Shown: positions 7,959 through 17,432, counted from the first letter of the stretch. The stretch is DNA of 44,005 bases from an uncultured Saprospiraceae bacterium (GCA_937921825.1 CAKZVK010000013.1:1-44005), one strand, 5' to 3'. Notes: generated by a model not told the origin, from the letters alone. Numbers and translations are program-made.

Positions 7959-10070
7959 CTATTTCTGTACCACTATCCGCTCAGACCTCATTTCTCCATC
8001 AGCAAATCGAGCATTGACTACATAGACTCCACTATCCATATCTTCTACAGATACCCTTTCCGTTTGTGTATCAGAATTACTGCCGTCTATAGTCTTCACC
8101 AGAGATCCCGAGAGATCATAGACCGCTATCTGTTCTACCGGTATATCAGAATCTACCTGAAGAGAGAAATCTGTGCTCGCAGGATTAGGGAACATCGTAA
8201 TGCTTGCTTCATTCTGTATTTCTTCAGGCTCTTGCCGTGAAGGATCTACACTGTTTAACTCCTCTCGTATGCGACTCAGAGAAGCAGGTTCGTAATTCAA
8301 AGTTACCAGGCCATCAGCCTCTACAAAGTAATCTGTACTTGCAATATGAGGTTTATTATCCACTAGTTTTATAGAGACAATCTTCACTTCTGAGTTTATA
8401 GGAATATTTTCGAAGGCTGCTCCATTCTCATATCGCTTAGCATGCAAGACACTTCGGAATTCTTTGAAAATCATATAGTACTTTGTCGCCTCATCTCCAC
8501 CAACGACATTCACATCTGTAGTATAATTACTGTTTCTAAATCTATCACAATTGATCCAGCCTAGCTCACTAATACCTGCGATATAACTAGAAAAATCCTC
8601 TTTTGCTATCTGTCCTGTTCTAGCAAATTTCTCTTCTGTAGCTAATCGATGCGCATCAAAAACGAGGGCCTTAAGATCAGGGAAATAATTTCTTCCTACC
8701 GTAGTCATATGCTCCAGTTGCATCACTTCTAAGTTTCTTTCATCTACTATATCTCTAGTGTAATTTCCGAATGCCGACTTAAAGGTGACCCTCTGATCCA
8801 TTTTTACTGGGAAGGGTTTTTTCATAAAGGAGAATATATTCGTCAGCAATTCTACTGGTGCTCTCCTTTTATCCATTCTAGAAAGCGCTTTCACTGCGCC
8901 AAACAATTTACCCGTGTACTGAAACTGAGTGATGGCTCTTTTATGATCTTCGATAGCTTGAATTCTTCTAGTCACTTCTGCTTGCCATGCCCTTTCTGCT
9001 TTTTGATAGGCAGGCTCTTGGTTCTGATAGGTCTCTAAGTTCTGCTTATAATTAGCGTAGAGTTTATTGTATTTCTCTCCACTATAGACATTCTTAGAAG
9101 GGGGAAAAGGCTTATCCATTCTTCGTGGTCGTCGTGGCATTTCCTCAAATTCTAGTACAGGTTTGGTAATTTCTCCAAAGTCATATTCTATGATAGGTGT
9201 AAAGTCTATCATCATAGGATCATTTTTGACTTGCGTCGTCCTCAAAGTCTCACCTGTCGCATTCCATGTAATAGCACCATCGACCTCTTCACCATAGAAG
9301 AGCTCCATACCAGCTTCCTCTTTCTGCACAGGGAATATTAATTCAATCTGTTTGTCTTCTTTTAGTTGGAGAGCTTGGCCATCAGCAGTAGCATTAATGT
9401 AGATCATGCCTCCAGTCTCTAGAATCTCATCTTTACATCTAGTAACCAAGTTCTGAGATACCATATCTGTGTAAGTAAATGCCTCTATGAGTTCTAAATC
9501 AATCGCACCTGATGGTGCACTACCATCTGCGTGAACAAAAGCGGCTGCAGGAATATAGACACTGGTTCCATACTCCAGATCAAAAAACTGTGCATTATGA
9601 TCTACACTGTACCTCTGGATCAGGTCTTCCTCTGAGACACTAGTAATGAGATCATCGACATTCTCAAAATCCCAATATTGGTAGCGTAATTCTACCCTTC
9701 TGTTCTTTTGCTTTGCAGAGTTGGAATTTTCTTGAGAAAGCAAATCTCTCTCTCCTCGCCACTCTACTGCGAGGCGCTCAGTAGGAAATCCGATTGTAGT
9801 CAGATAATCTTCTACAGCTTTTGTTCTACGCTGCGCTAACGCTTCATTATAGGCCATAGTACCGTCCTGGTCTGTGTGACCGATAACTTGGATGCTATAA
9901 TCTGAATGTTGCTCTAGCTGGATTATTAGCTCAGCTAAGACCTTTTGACTTTGCTCATTAAGCGCATGGTCATCGACGTCAAAGTAGACAAACTGGCTGG
10001 AAACTTGCTGAACGGAAATGGGGATAGAGCTACCCAAAAAGAGTAGCGTCATGAAATAGAAAAATTTCAT
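7959..10070 (-). CDS. large secreted protein: N-terminal OmpA-like domain plus T9SS sorting domain
   Basis: A 703-residue protein. After a signal peptide comes an OmpA/MotB-type peptidoglycan-binding domain at about 25-130 (VYFDVDDHALNEQS, IQVIGHTDQDG, LAQRRTKAVEDYL, KQKNRRVELRY). OmpA domains usually lie at the C-terminus, so this position is unusual. The middle is beta-rich with a charged, Pro/Arg-rich, probably helical stretch (about 310-390). The C-terminus is a T9SS type A sorting domain (ITMFPNPASTDFSLQV... to IVVQK). It may bind peptidoglycan transiently or be surface-anchored; both signals in one chain are hard to reconcile with a single location. The gene is monocistronic as far as can be seen. 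Confidence 0.8.
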   Translation of the reverse strand: MKFFYFMTLLFLGSSIPISVQQVSSQFVYFDVDDHALNEQSQKVLAELIIQLEQHSDYSIQVIGHTDQDGTMAYNEALAQRRTKAVEDYLTTIGFPTERLAVEWRGERDLLSQENSNSAKQKNRRVELRYQYWDFENVDDLITSVSEEDLIQRYSVDHNAQFFDLEYGTSVYIPAAAFVHADGSAPSGAIDLELIEAFTYTDMVSQNLVTRCKDEILETGGMIYINATADGQALQLKEDKQIELIFPVQKEEAGMELFYGEEVDGAITWNATGETLRTTQVKNDPMMIDFTPIIEYDFGEITKPVLEFEEMPRRPRRMDKPFPPSKNVYSGEKYNKLYANYKQNLETYQNQEPAYQKAERAWQAEVTRRIQAIEDHKRAITQFQYTGKLFGAVKALSRMDKRRAPVELLTNIFSFMKKPFPVKMDQRVTFKSAFGNYTRDIVDERNLEVMQLEHMTTVGRNYFPDLKALVFDAHRLATEEKFARTGQIAKEDFSSYIAGISELGWINCDRFRNSNYTTDVNVVGGDEATKYYMIFKEFRSVLHAKRYENGAAFENIPINSEVKIVSIKLVDNKPHIASTDYFVEADGLVTLNYEPASLSRIREELNSVDPSRQEPEEIQNEASITMFPNPASTDFSLQVDSDIPVEQIAVYDLSGSLVKTIDGSNSDTQTERVSVEDMDSGVYVVNARFADGEMRSERIVVQK

Positions 10071-10216
10071 CGTTCTGATTTTTTAGTTAAATAATATGCC
10101 CTGGTAACAACAATCGTCTTGCCACCATTAATTTAACTCTAAAACCTAACTTTTATTTCGCTTTAGCGCAGAATAACTTAGTTTTTTAACTGTTTATTGC
10201 GCCGTATTCAAATTAA

Positions 10217-11221
10217 TTAGCTGTCTAGCTTAATAATTGCCTCTTTTGCTTTAGAAAACTCTGAATTTAGATTCACTGAATTTTGGAATTCTGTCCTCGC
10301 GGCTTCTGTGTCTCCCCTAGCGTCATAAATCAATCCTCTGTAATAATAAGGCAGATGATTCTGCGGCTTTATACTGGCCATGATATTGAATTGTTCCATA
10401 GCCTTGTCTAGAGAATCTATGGTCATGTATAGGATACCTGCATTGAGATAGGCATCGAGATAGGACTTATCTATATGATTGATTTTTTTGTAGATTGCTA
10501 TCGCTTCTTTATCCTTACCATTATTCTGTAGATAGAATGCTTTTGAGTGCCAAGCAGAAACATTTTCTGGATCTATATTAATAGCCGCTTCATAATAGTC
10601 CAGAGCTATACTCAAGCCTTTCTGATCAAAAAGATCTCCTGCTATCAGCCAGGCATCTATATGTTCAGGATTCAGCTCTGTCGTCATTTGAAATGCCCCT
10701 ATCGCCTTATCTATCTCACCCATAGCTCGGAAATTCATACCTTTCATAAAATGACCTTCGGGATTATTGGATTCTCTAATCAAGATCTTAGTGACGGTCA
10801 GAAGAGATTGCTCATACTGCTTAAGAATGTATTGTGTCTCAGACAACTTGAGCAGTGAGGGTATTCTATCTGGAAACCTCTCCACCACTTCTTCCATCAC
10901 CATTAGTGCTCGCTTGGATCTGTAATAATCTAGATAGCTATCAGAAAGCAAATGAAAATACTTGGGCTGCAAGGTATCTAGTTCTATCGCCCGCTCTAAA
11001 TCAGCAATCGCTTCATTGTACATCTTTTCTCCATAATATCGCTCACCTCTTAAGAAGTAATTCTCTGCATTGTCCGGATCTGCCTCTATTCTCTTAGTCA
11101 GCTCATCTGAGGCAGTACTAGACTTATCAGTTGTAGTTACCGTACTCTCTTGCTTACAGGCCATCATACTTATGACCACTATACAACTTAGCAAAACACT
11201 TATCCTTTTCAATAGACACAT
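10217..11221 (-). CDS. tetratricopeptide repeat lipoprotein
   Basis: A 334-residue lipoprotein. The signal peptide ends in lipobox SMMAC (Cys near residue 22). A low-complexity Ser/Thr linker follows, then about eight consecutive TPR units covering roughly residues 45-330 (for example AENYFLRGERYYGEKMYNEA and HIDAWLIAGDLFDQKG). TPR arrays mediate protein-protein contacts, and Bacteroidota versions often act as envelope scaffolds. It is transcribed in the same direction as the OmpA-like gene, 146 bp upstream of it, so co-transcription is possible but not evident. The specific partner is unknown. Confidence 0.85.
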   Translation of the reverse strand: MCLLKRISVLLSCIVVISMMACKQESTVTTTDKSSTASDELTKRIEADPDNAENYFLRGERYYGEKMYNEAIADLERAIELDTLQPKYFHLLSDSYLDYYRSKRALMVMEEVVERFPDRIPSLLKLSETQYILKQYEQSLLTVTKILIRESNNPEGHFMKGMNFRAMGEIDKAIGAFQMTTELNPEHIDAWLIAGDLFDQKGLSIALDYYEAAINIDPENVSAWHSKAFYLQNNGKDKEAIAIYKKINHIDKSYLDAYLNAGILYMTIDSLDKAMEQFNIMASIKPQNHLPYYYRGLIYDARGDTEAARTEFQNSVNLNSEFSKAKEAIIKLDS

Positions 11222-11571
11222 ATCGCTGGAATTAATTAGGATTCAAAGATTATGAAAACTTGCTTATAAAACCGTAAAAAGAAAAACTGCTTTGTTAATT
11301 CCCAAGACAAAAAGAAAATTTGTTGACTTTCTGTGCAACGTTTTCATAAACAAAGACATTATTATCTACAGGAAGCACAACACAATCATGAGCTTCTGAG
11401 TTATAGAATTATACAATCATAGAAAAGTAATATACAGCCTAGAACTCTTTCTCGATAGTTCTGTCACACAAGACAAAAAATCGGGAATCTGAAAACAAAC
11501 GAGCGAAACTTCTTCCATTAGTTACAAAGCAAGTCAGCTCGATAATTTTTTAATCATTTAAAATTATTGAC
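11222..11571. other. 350-bp divergent intergenic region
   Basis: No ORF or RNA gene is seen. It must hold the promoters of the leftward TPR lipoprotein and the rightward beta-barrel gene, but no clean TTTG/TAnnTTTG pair was found. ATAATTTT (11542-11549) and AAAATTAT (11560-11567) form a perfect 8-bp inverted repeat ending 4 bases before the ATG at 11572, and could act as an operator or fold over the start codon. Confidence 0.5.
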
Positions 11572-12219
11572 ATGAAATTCCAATTTATGTTCTCAGCTCT
11601 GCTATGCACTTCCTTATCCTTATCTGGCCAGGTTCAGATAGGCGCCAAAGCATTCGTCGCCCCCAATATGACACAAGCGTCTAGTAAAGAATATGCCGAC
11701 CTCTATGCTAATAAGCTGTATGATATCTCATACGAAAAGTCTCAGCCAAGAAAAGGTATAGGCCTTTCGCTCTATGCGCAGAGCGATTTACTTTTCTTTA
11801 TGACTGATGCCTTGTACACTAACAGTAGTAGGCAATTCGCTTTGCTATCAACTAACTTCCAAAGAACGTCCTTAGATCCTCCTCTCAAAATGCAAGCCGC
11901 ACAAAATGATCTACGCCTAGTGGTAAACAGTGGTGTCAAGCTGGGAAACATCAAACTAGGAGTGGGGCCAGAAATAGCACTGACCATGAATTCCGAAGAA
12001 GACCTCAGTAAAATAGAAGGCATAGAAAAAAGTGACACAAAATACAATACGGGATTTAATTTTCTAATTGGCTACATGGTCAATAAGCATATCCATGTAG
12101 ACCTCCGTCATACTTATATATTTCAGGATGTCAGCAATGAATACACCTTCCAGGGTATCCCTATGGACATGAGAAAAAATGCCAAGTATCTAGAGCTCTC
12201 TCTGGCAGCTTATTTCTAG
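11572..12219 (+). CDS. outer membrane beta-barrel protein (OMP_b-brl_2-like)
   Basis: A 215-residue protein with a Sec signal peptide (cleavage near LSLSGQ) followed by alternating amphipathic strands typical of 8-stranded Bacteroidota outer-membrane barrels (PorT-like): VQIGAKAFVAPN, GIGLSLYAQSDLLFF, LRLVVNSGVKLGNIKLGVGPEIAL, FNFLIGYMVNKHIHVDLRHTYIF and a final YLELSLAAYF. The terminal aromatic residue is typical of barrel C-termini. The role is unknown. A small lipoprotein gene follows 48 bp downstream and may share its transcript. Confidence 0.8.
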   Translation: MKFQFMFSALLCTSLSLSGQVQIGAKAFVAPNMTQASSKEYADLYANKLYDISYEKSQPRKGIGLSLYAQSDLLFFMTDALYTNSSRQFALLSTNFQRTSLDPPLKMQAAQNDLRLVVNSGVKLGNIKLGVGPEIALTMNSEEDLSKIEGIEKSDTKYNTGFNFLIGYMVNKHIHVDLRHTYIFQDVSNEYTFQGIPMDMRKNAKYLELSLAAYF

Positions 12220-12267
12220 GAACTATTACTCAGAAATTCTATTTATCAACTTTCAAAACAATAGACA

Positions 12268-12474
12268 ATGAAAAAATCTATCACATACCTCGCTGCATTC
12301 TTAAGTATAGTTCTATTACAATCATGTGCTTCAGCAGGAAAAAATAAAATAGGCTGTCCGTCTTTTACTTCAGAGGAGATCCAGCAAAAAGAAACTGATT
12401 TTGTCAAGGCTAGCTTTCAGGTACATCTTAAAGAAGATGACCTCACAACTATCTATAGCCACACAGTTGAATAA
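12268..12474 (+). CDS. small lipoprotein
   Basis: A 68-residue predicted lipoprotein: signal peptide with lipobox VLLQSC (Cys near residue 20), leaving a mature chain of about 49 residues with a KIGCPSF segment. No family is recognised. It lies between the beta-barrel gene and a strong terminator, so probably forms a two-gene unit with the barrel. The signal peptide and context make it likely to be a real gene despite its size. Confidence 0.65.
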   Translation: MKKSITYLAAFLSIVLLQSCASAGKNKIGCPSFTSEEIQQKETDFVKASFQVHLKEDDLTTIYSHTVE

Positions 12475-12504
12475 GTATTGCCCTACTTATTTTTTTTAAA
12501 AAGC

Positions 12505-12538
12505 AAACCCAGTTATCGCAGATGCAATAACTGGGTTT
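12505..12538. terminator. intrinsic terminator between convergent genes
   Basis: AAACCCAGTTAT (12505-12516) pairs perfectly with ATAACTGGGTTT (12527-12538) around a 10-base loop. T-rich sequence lies on the + side, and an A-rich tract on the other side gives T's on the - strand, so it probably serves both genes. Confidence 0.85.
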
Positions 12539-12569
12539 CTTATATTTTTAATGAAATAAAAGTCTGCTC

Positions 12570-15335
12570 TTATTCTCCTATTTCTTGGTAGGTTTCTAAT
12601 CCACAATCAAGATACTCTTGATACTCTCCTATGCCTTCCTTATAGCCTCGTGGCTTAGCCATTACTTTTTCATCAGGCGTCATCATGACATAAAGTGGCT
12701 GGGAGTTCTGCTGGAAATTAATGATCTGAAAGTCAGCCCACATATTTCCTACGTTACGAATCTTCTTTCCTTTTCTATGCTTAGACACATAAGTCTTCTT
12801 TAGTTTCTTGTCATCATCTACGTAGAGAGAGACGAGCACAAAATCATCTGTCAGTTGGTTCTTGATTTTATCATCTACCCAGATATGCTCTTCTGTCTTC
12901 CGACAGTTCACACAACCATAACCGGTAAAGTCTAAGAAGATAGGCTTATTGTTAGCTTGTGCATAGGCCTTACCCTCGTAGTAATCTTTGAAACAAGGAA
13001 TATTATTAGCACATAAGGTATAGGAAGGATACTGTGCTTTTATGTCTTTGTCCGCTCCAGCACTTGGCTTGTCTAAGAAGAAATTATAATTACTTGGTGG
13101 TGCTAGACCACTCATAGCCGCTAGAGAATTATAACCTCCATTTTCTTTGTCCACAAAAAAGCCTGTTGCTAAGTATAGCGTCCACGCCAATGAGGCTAAT
13201 GCGAAAACCAATCTAGTAGGCGATAGCTTTTTCACTGGACTATCATGAGGGAATTTTATCAAGCCAAATAAATAAGCCGTCATTCCTGCAAAACACAAGA
13301 CCCAGATAGCCATAAATAATTCATACCTCAAGAAGCCCCAATGATTAGTCATATCTGCTACTGATAAAAACTTAAATGCTAAGGCTAGTTCTAGGAACCC
13401 TAAGACAACTTTGACAGAATTCATCCATCCTCCAGACTGAGGAAGACTATTCAGCAAAGCAGGGACAGCTGCAAATACACCAAAAGGTAAAGCCAGCCCT
13501 AGAGCGAAACCACCCATAACTATTGCCGGTCCTAATTTAGATCCCGTGGAGGCGGCTTGTACTATGGCGGTCCCTATTATCGGTCCTGTACATGAAAAGG
13601 AAACTAGAGCCAAGGTAAAGGCCATAAAGAATATCCCTATCAATCCTCCTTTATCTGCCATACCATCACTCTTGGTAGTCCACGAACTCGGTAAAGTGAT
13701 TTCGTAGTAACCAAAAAATGAAAAAGCAAAAAAGATAAATATCAAAAAGAACATGGTATTCGCTATCCAGTTAGTAGATAACCTATTCAAGGCTTCCTCT
13801 CCAAAGACAGCAGTCAGCACCAATCCTAAGGCTACATAAATGACAATAATAGAGGCCCCATATATCAGACCGTTGACCCAGCCCTTTCTCTTAGTATCTT
13901 TAGTAAAGAATGAAACGGTAAGTGGAATCATAGGAAAGACACAAGGCGTCAATAAAGCAATAAGCCCTCCTATCAGTCCAAAGATAAATAGCTTGAACAA
14001 ACTACTGGTTTCTTCTTCTCCACCTTTACAGTTTCCTAACGGACTTGCATAACTGGCAGTAATGGCAGGAATTAAATTATCCAGGAAGTTACCACTGATA
14101 TTAGGACCTGCCTTAGAAGCCAAGCCCGCGCCTGTCATCGGCGCTGCAGCAGTACCAAAATCATCATAGCCTATACGCTGGCCTGTCACGAGATCAAAGG
14201 CAAAATCTACATCTGTCGGTGGCAGACATCTTTCTGCATCACAGGTCATATAGGTTAGATAACCCTTGATCTTTGGTGCTTTAGTTTTTATGGTATGTGT
14301 AATCACAAAAGGCTTATCTGATAAAAATTTGATCACCTCCACATTATCAAAGAGCGGATCAGGTCCTTGCTTCTTCTTTCCTTTCTCAGTACCTTTTCCT
14401 ACCTTTTCGACTCCTTTGGTTTCGTAGGCTACCTCTGTAGGTACCGGTCCATTATCAGAAGTAAACTGTGAGTACACTGTCCATGAGTCATCGATAGTTG
14501 CTGTATATTTTATTTCGTACTTATCACCACCCAATTTCTTCATAGCCAGATCCCAACTCACTGGAGACAAAAATCCATCATCCGCTGGCTGAGAAGTGTC
14601 TGCGGCATTATTCGTAGCTATACCTCCAATCTTGATATTATCACCTGATGAAATATTGATACCACTGGTAGAACCCTTGACTTCCATCTTAGTAGTCGTA
14701 CTCGCTGCTTCTTTCTGAAGATTAGTGCTTAGGGCTGGCTTTACTTTTTCTATAGCTTTCTTTATCGGTTGCTCTACTGCCTCTGTAGCAACGGCAACAG
14801 CTGTAGCTTTTGTAGTCGTCGTTTTTGGAGCCTCAGTCCTTGTAACTTCTTTTACAGAAGTAGGGGCTGATACTTTCTTTGCCGTTCCTTCTAGCTTGAA
14901 TTCAAAATCTACATCTGTAGGAGGGAGACATTTTTCATGGTTACAGGTCATGTAAGTCAGATACCCACTCACTACTGTACCTGACGGTGCTTTTAGTTTT
15001 TGCTTGATAATGAAAGGTTCGTCAGCGAGAAACTTGATGACATCTACACCGAACATTTTGTCCATCCCTTCTTTCTTATGACCTGTCTCTTCAGCTAAGC
15101 CGATTTTTTCAAAACCTTCAGACTCATAATTGATGCTAGTAGGTACAGGGCCTTCATCAGAAGTAAACTGAGAATAGACTGTCCATGGGTCATCCATGTC
15201 AGCTCTGAAAATAAGCATGTGCTCATCTCCACCTAGATGTTCAGTTGTAACTTTCCACTTCACAGGATCTTCTATCTGTGCATAGAAGAGTATCGGTAAG
15301 AGTAATGAGAATAAAAATAGGAGCAGTGATCGCAT
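12570..15335 (-). CDS. dsbD: DsbD-family thiol:disulfide interchange protein with duplicated alpha domain
   Basis: A 921-residue membrane protein that passes electrons from cytosolic thioredoxin to periplasmic thiols. A signal peptide is followed by two DsbD-alpha domains (about 22-130 and 258-390), each with a Cys pair in the form TC-x4-CLPP (MTCNHEKCLPP and MTCDAERCLPP). A Thr/Lys/Ala-rich linker separates them. The DsbD-beta membrane core has about eight helices, with one redox Cys in LTPCVFPM and another in FSCTGP. The C-terminal thioredoxin-like domain carries C808-x-x-C811 (YGCVNC). Family members normally have one alpha domain. A stand-alone third alpha-domain gene lies 78 bp upstream in the same direction. 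The TlpA/cytochrome c maturation link is plausible, as c-type heme proteins occur elsewhere in the window. Confidence 0.92.
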   Translation of the reverse strand: MRSLLLFLFSLLLPILFYAQIEDPVKWKVTTEHLGGDEHMLIFRADMDDPWTVYSQFTSDEGPVPTSINYESEGFEKIGLAEETGHKKEGMDKMFGVDVIKFLADEPFIIKQKLKAPSGTVVSGYLTYMTCNHEKCLPPTDVDFEFKLEGTAKKVSAPTSVKEVTRTEAPKTTTTKATAVAVATEAVEQPIKKAIEKVKPALSTNLQKEAASTTTKMEVKGSTSGINISSGDNIKIGGIATNNAADTSQPADDGFLSPVSWDLAMKKLGGDKYEIKYTATIDDSWTVYSQFTSDNGPVPTEVAYETKGVEKVGKGTEKGKKKQGPDPLFDNVEVIKFLSDKPFVITHTIKTKAPKIKGYLTYMTCDAERCLPPTDVDFAFDLVTGQRIGYDDFGTAAAPMTGAGLASKAGPNISGNFLDNLIPAITASYASPLGNCKGGEEETSSLFKLFIFGLIGGLIALLTPCVFPMIPLTVSFFTKDTKRKGWVNGLIYGASIIVIYVALGLVLTAVFGEEALNRLSTNWIANTMFFLIFIFFAFSFFGYYEITLPSSWTTKSDGMADKGGLIGIFFMAFTLALVSFSCTGPIIGTAIVQAASTGSKLGPAIVMGGFALGLALPFGVFAAVPALLNSLPQSGGWMNSVKVVLGFLELALAFKFLSVADMTNHWGFLRYELFMAIWVLCFAGMTAYLFGLIKFPHDSPVKKLSPTRLVFALASLAWTLYLATGFFVDKENGGYNSLAAMSGLAPPSNYNFFLDKPSAGADKDIKAQYPSYTLCANNIPCFKDYYEGKAYAQANNKPIFLDFTGYGCVNCRKTEEHIWVDDKIKNQLTDDFVLVSLYVDDDKKLKKTYVSKHRKGKKIRNVGNMWADFQIINFQQNSQPLYVMMTPDEKVMAKPRGYKEGIGEYQEYLDCGLETYQEIGE

Positions 15336-15413
15336 TATAGTAGATAATATGATATTAATTAAATCGAAAAAAAACTCAATATGGGCTTCAAGGCCTCAAA
15401 CTGTTCGCTAAAG

Positions 15414-15854
15414 TTAAATTTTTACTTCGAAAGGAATCGTTCTTGGGGGTAGGCATTTCTGTGAGTCACAAGTCATAAAGGTGACATAGCCCTTGATTAA
15501 AGCCGCTTCTGACTTCAATTCAATCTTTTGTCTGAAACTAGCCTTGTCTTTAAACTTCATTACCTCTACTCCAAACATCTCGCTATGCTTGATAATTGGT
15601 GTCGTTAACTCTTCTACTTCTCCTATAAATTCCACTGCTTCATTATCATCAAAATCAAACTGTAAAGGGATAGGTCCTTCAGGATCTGTATGCTGAGAAT
15701 AGATAACCCAATCAGTCTTTAGCTCCGCTTCTATATTCAGGGAGGAACTGGCTTTATCATAAGAGGCCGTCCAGACCACTAGCTGATCTAGAGAATTCTG
15801 TGCCGCAAGAGATATAGAGCAAAGGCAGATTAAGAGGGATAATAATTTATGCAT
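15414..15854 (-). CDS. stand-alone DsbD alpha-like periplasmic domain protein
   Basis: A 146-residue exported protein: signal peptide (hydrophobic run about 4-18), then a single DsbD-alpha-type domain. It contains the same WVIYSQHTDPEGPIP segment and MTC-x4-CLPP redox pair as the two N-terminal domains of the following DsbD. It ends directly after the domain (PFEVKI). It is probably co-transcribed with dsbD and likely accepts or donates disulfide electrons in the periplasm. It looks like a third paralogous copy of the alpha domain that was split off or never fused. Confidence 0.85.
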   Translation of the reverse strand: MHKLLSLLICLCSISLAAQNSLDQLVVWTASYDKASSSLNIEAELKTDWVIYSQHTDPEGPIPLQFDFDDNEAVEFIGEVEELTTPIIKHSEMFGVEVMKFKDKASFRQKIELKSEAALIKGYVTFMTCDSQKCLPPRTIPFEVKI

Positions 15855-15993
15855 TAAGTATAGTTTGTTTAGTAAGACAGAATAAAGGTCTAGCTACAGG
15901 GCATAATATGCACGATTTGTAGGTACAATTATTATAACCTTAACTTTTTACGAATAGATTCGTAGATAAAATAGCTCTTGTTGGCCTAATACC

Positions 15994-16024
15994 TTAGTTA
16001 AAGCTTTCTAATTCCGTACATTTG
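15994..16024 (+). promoter_or_regulatory. promoter of the PfkB kinase gene
   Basis: TACATTTG at 16017-16024 is a perfect -7 box (TAnnTTTG). TTAG at 15994-15997 is a one-mismatch -33 box with a 19-base spacer. The ATG follows 21 bases after the -7 box. Confidence 0.6.
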
Positions 16025-16045
16025 CGCCCTAAAACTACATTAACT

Positions 16046-16957
16046 ATGAGCTTATTGACAGTCGGCACAGTCGCATTTGATGACATACAGACCCCTTATG
16101 GTCACGCTGAAAAAGTAATCGGTGGAGCCTGCACCTACATCTCTTGGGCAGCTTCCTATTTCACTAAGGATATCAGACTGACCTCTATAGTGGGTGCAGA
16201 TTTTCCTCAGGATGAGATCAAGGAACTCGAAGGCAGAGGTGTAAGCATGGAGGGTCTTAAGATCGTCCAAGATGGCAAGACCTTCTTTTGGGCTGGGAAG
16301 TATCATGAAAACATGAATCAAAGAGATACGCTACAGACTGATCTAAATGTCTTAGATGATTTCGATCCTGAGCTACCAGAATCTTACACAGACAGCCAGT
16401 ATATCATGCTCGGTAATCTGACGCCTGATATTCAGATTCGTGTCATGGAGCAACTTAAGAATCCTAAACTCATAGTCCTAGATACAATGAACTTCTGGAT
16501 GGACATCGCTATGGATAGACTGAAAGTCGCTATCTCTAAGGTGGATGTCCTGACTATAAATGATGAAGAAGCAAGACAACTATCAGGAGAATACTCACTG
16601 GTAAAAGCTGCAGAGAAGATATTCACGATGGGCCCTAAGTACCTTATCATCAAGAAAGGAGAACATGGCGCCATGCTCATGTCTAAGGACAAAACCTTCT
16701 ACTGCCCTGCTCTACCACTCGCTGAAGTCAAAGATCCAACCGGCGCTGGTGATACCTTTGCTGGAGGATTTATGGGTGCAATCGCAAAATCTGGCGACAC
16801 CTCTTTCGAAGGCATGAAGAAAGCAGTAGTCTACGGCTCGGCTATGGCCTCATTCTGTGTAGAAGAGTTCAGCTTAGGCAAGATGAAGACCCTGACTGAG
16901 CAAGACATCAATGCACGAGTACAAAAGTTTGTAGATCTGACTTCTTTTTCTTTATAA
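16046..16957 (+). CDS. PfkB-family sugar kinase
   Basis: A 303-residue ribokinase/PfkB-family kinase, which phosphorylates a sugar or nucleoside with ATP in the cytosol. Visible are GGACTYISWAASYF (N-terminal substrate region), the central TINDEEARQLSG segment and the C-terminal catalytic and anion-hole motif DPTGAGDTFAGGF, whose final Asp is the base. The substrate is not decidable. The frame is open a few codons upstream to a TTG at 16022, but that codon lies inside the promoter's -7 box, so the ATG at 16046 is used. It stands alone upstream of a tRNA gene. Confidence 0.9.
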   Translation: MSLLTVGTVAFDDIQTPYGHAEKVIGGACTYISWAASYFTKDIRLTSIVGADFPQDEIKELEGRGVSMEGLKIVQDGKTFFWAGKYHENMNQRDTLQTDLNVLDDFDPELPESYTDSQYIMLGNLTPDIQIRVMEQLKNPKLIVLDTMNFWMDIAMDRLKVAISKVDVLTINDEEARQLSGEYSLVKAAEKIFTMGPKYLIIKKGEHGAMLMSKDKTFYCPALPLAEVKDPTGAGDTFAGGFMGAIAKSGDTSFEGMKKAVVYGSAMASFCVEEFSLGKMKTLTEQDINARVQKFVDLTSFSL

Positions 16958-17064
16958 GAACATAGGCCTACTCATCTTACATATTATAGCTCCAGAAGGT
17001 AATTCTAGACATAGATGCTTGAATCTGAGAGTAGTAACCAAAGGTAAGTTTCTTCTAAAAAGCC

Positions 17065-17095
17065 TTTCTACCTTAGGTGAAATAGGATATATTTG
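17065..17095 (+). promoter_or_regulatory. tRNA promoter
   Basis: TATATTTG at 17088-17095 is a perfect -7 box. TTTC at 17065-17068 is a one-mismatch -33 box with a 19-base spacer. The tRNA begins 15 bases further on. Confidence 0.6.
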
Positions 17096-17110
17096 CACAC
17101 CGAATTAAAC

Positions 17111-17184
17111 GGCGTGGTAGCTCAGCTGGTTAGAGCGCGGCATTCATAATGCCGAGGTCGGCGGTTCAAGCCCGCCTCACGCTA
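17111..17184 (+). tRNA. tRNA with CAT anticodon (tRNA-Met, or tRNA-Ile2)
   Basis: This 74-nt cloverleaf folds by eye: acceptor GGCGTGG/TCACGCT with G-T pairs at both ends, D arm GCTC/GAGC, anticodon stem CGGCA/TGCCG with loop TTCATAA, 5-nt variable loop, T arm GGCGG-TTCAAGC-CCGCC, discriminator A. CCA is not encoded. The absence of the three G-C anticodon-stem pairs of initiator tRNA argues for elongator Met. A tRNA-Ile with lysidine at C34 cannot be excluded from sequence alone. Its 3' end is the left boundary of a small insert. Confidence 0.95.
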
Positions 17185-17185
17185 C
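17169..17185 (+). repeat. direct repeat, left copy (putative attL)
   Basis: AGCCCGCCTCACGCTAC covers the 3' half of the T arm and the acceptor strand of the tRNA plus one base. An identical 17-bp copy lies at 18029-18045. The position fits the preferred target of tyrosine integrases. Confidence 0.75.
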
Positions 17186-17195
17186 AAACATTGAG

Positions 17196-17223
17196 AACCC
17201 TTGAATTAATAACTCAAGGGTTT
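17196..17223 (+). terminator. terminator directly after the tRNA
   Basis: AACCCTTGA (17196-17204) pairs with TCAAGGGTT (17214-17222), followed by a T-rich tail. If the insertion model is right, this terminator came with the insert. Confidence 0.8.
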
Positions 17224-17432
17224 CCTTATTTTACAAGGGTTTCAAGGAAATAAGCTCTTGTACAGCATCAAAAAAATCGACCCCCAATCAGCTTATTATT
17301 TTGCAATCTAAGTAAAGTGTTAAACTGACCATTTGTCATTGTATTCGTCCAAAACTTACCAGTCAAATGCAACTTTAAGTACAGTTTTTGCGTAATATTA
17401 TAACAATAAGTAACAACTTATAAATCACTAAC

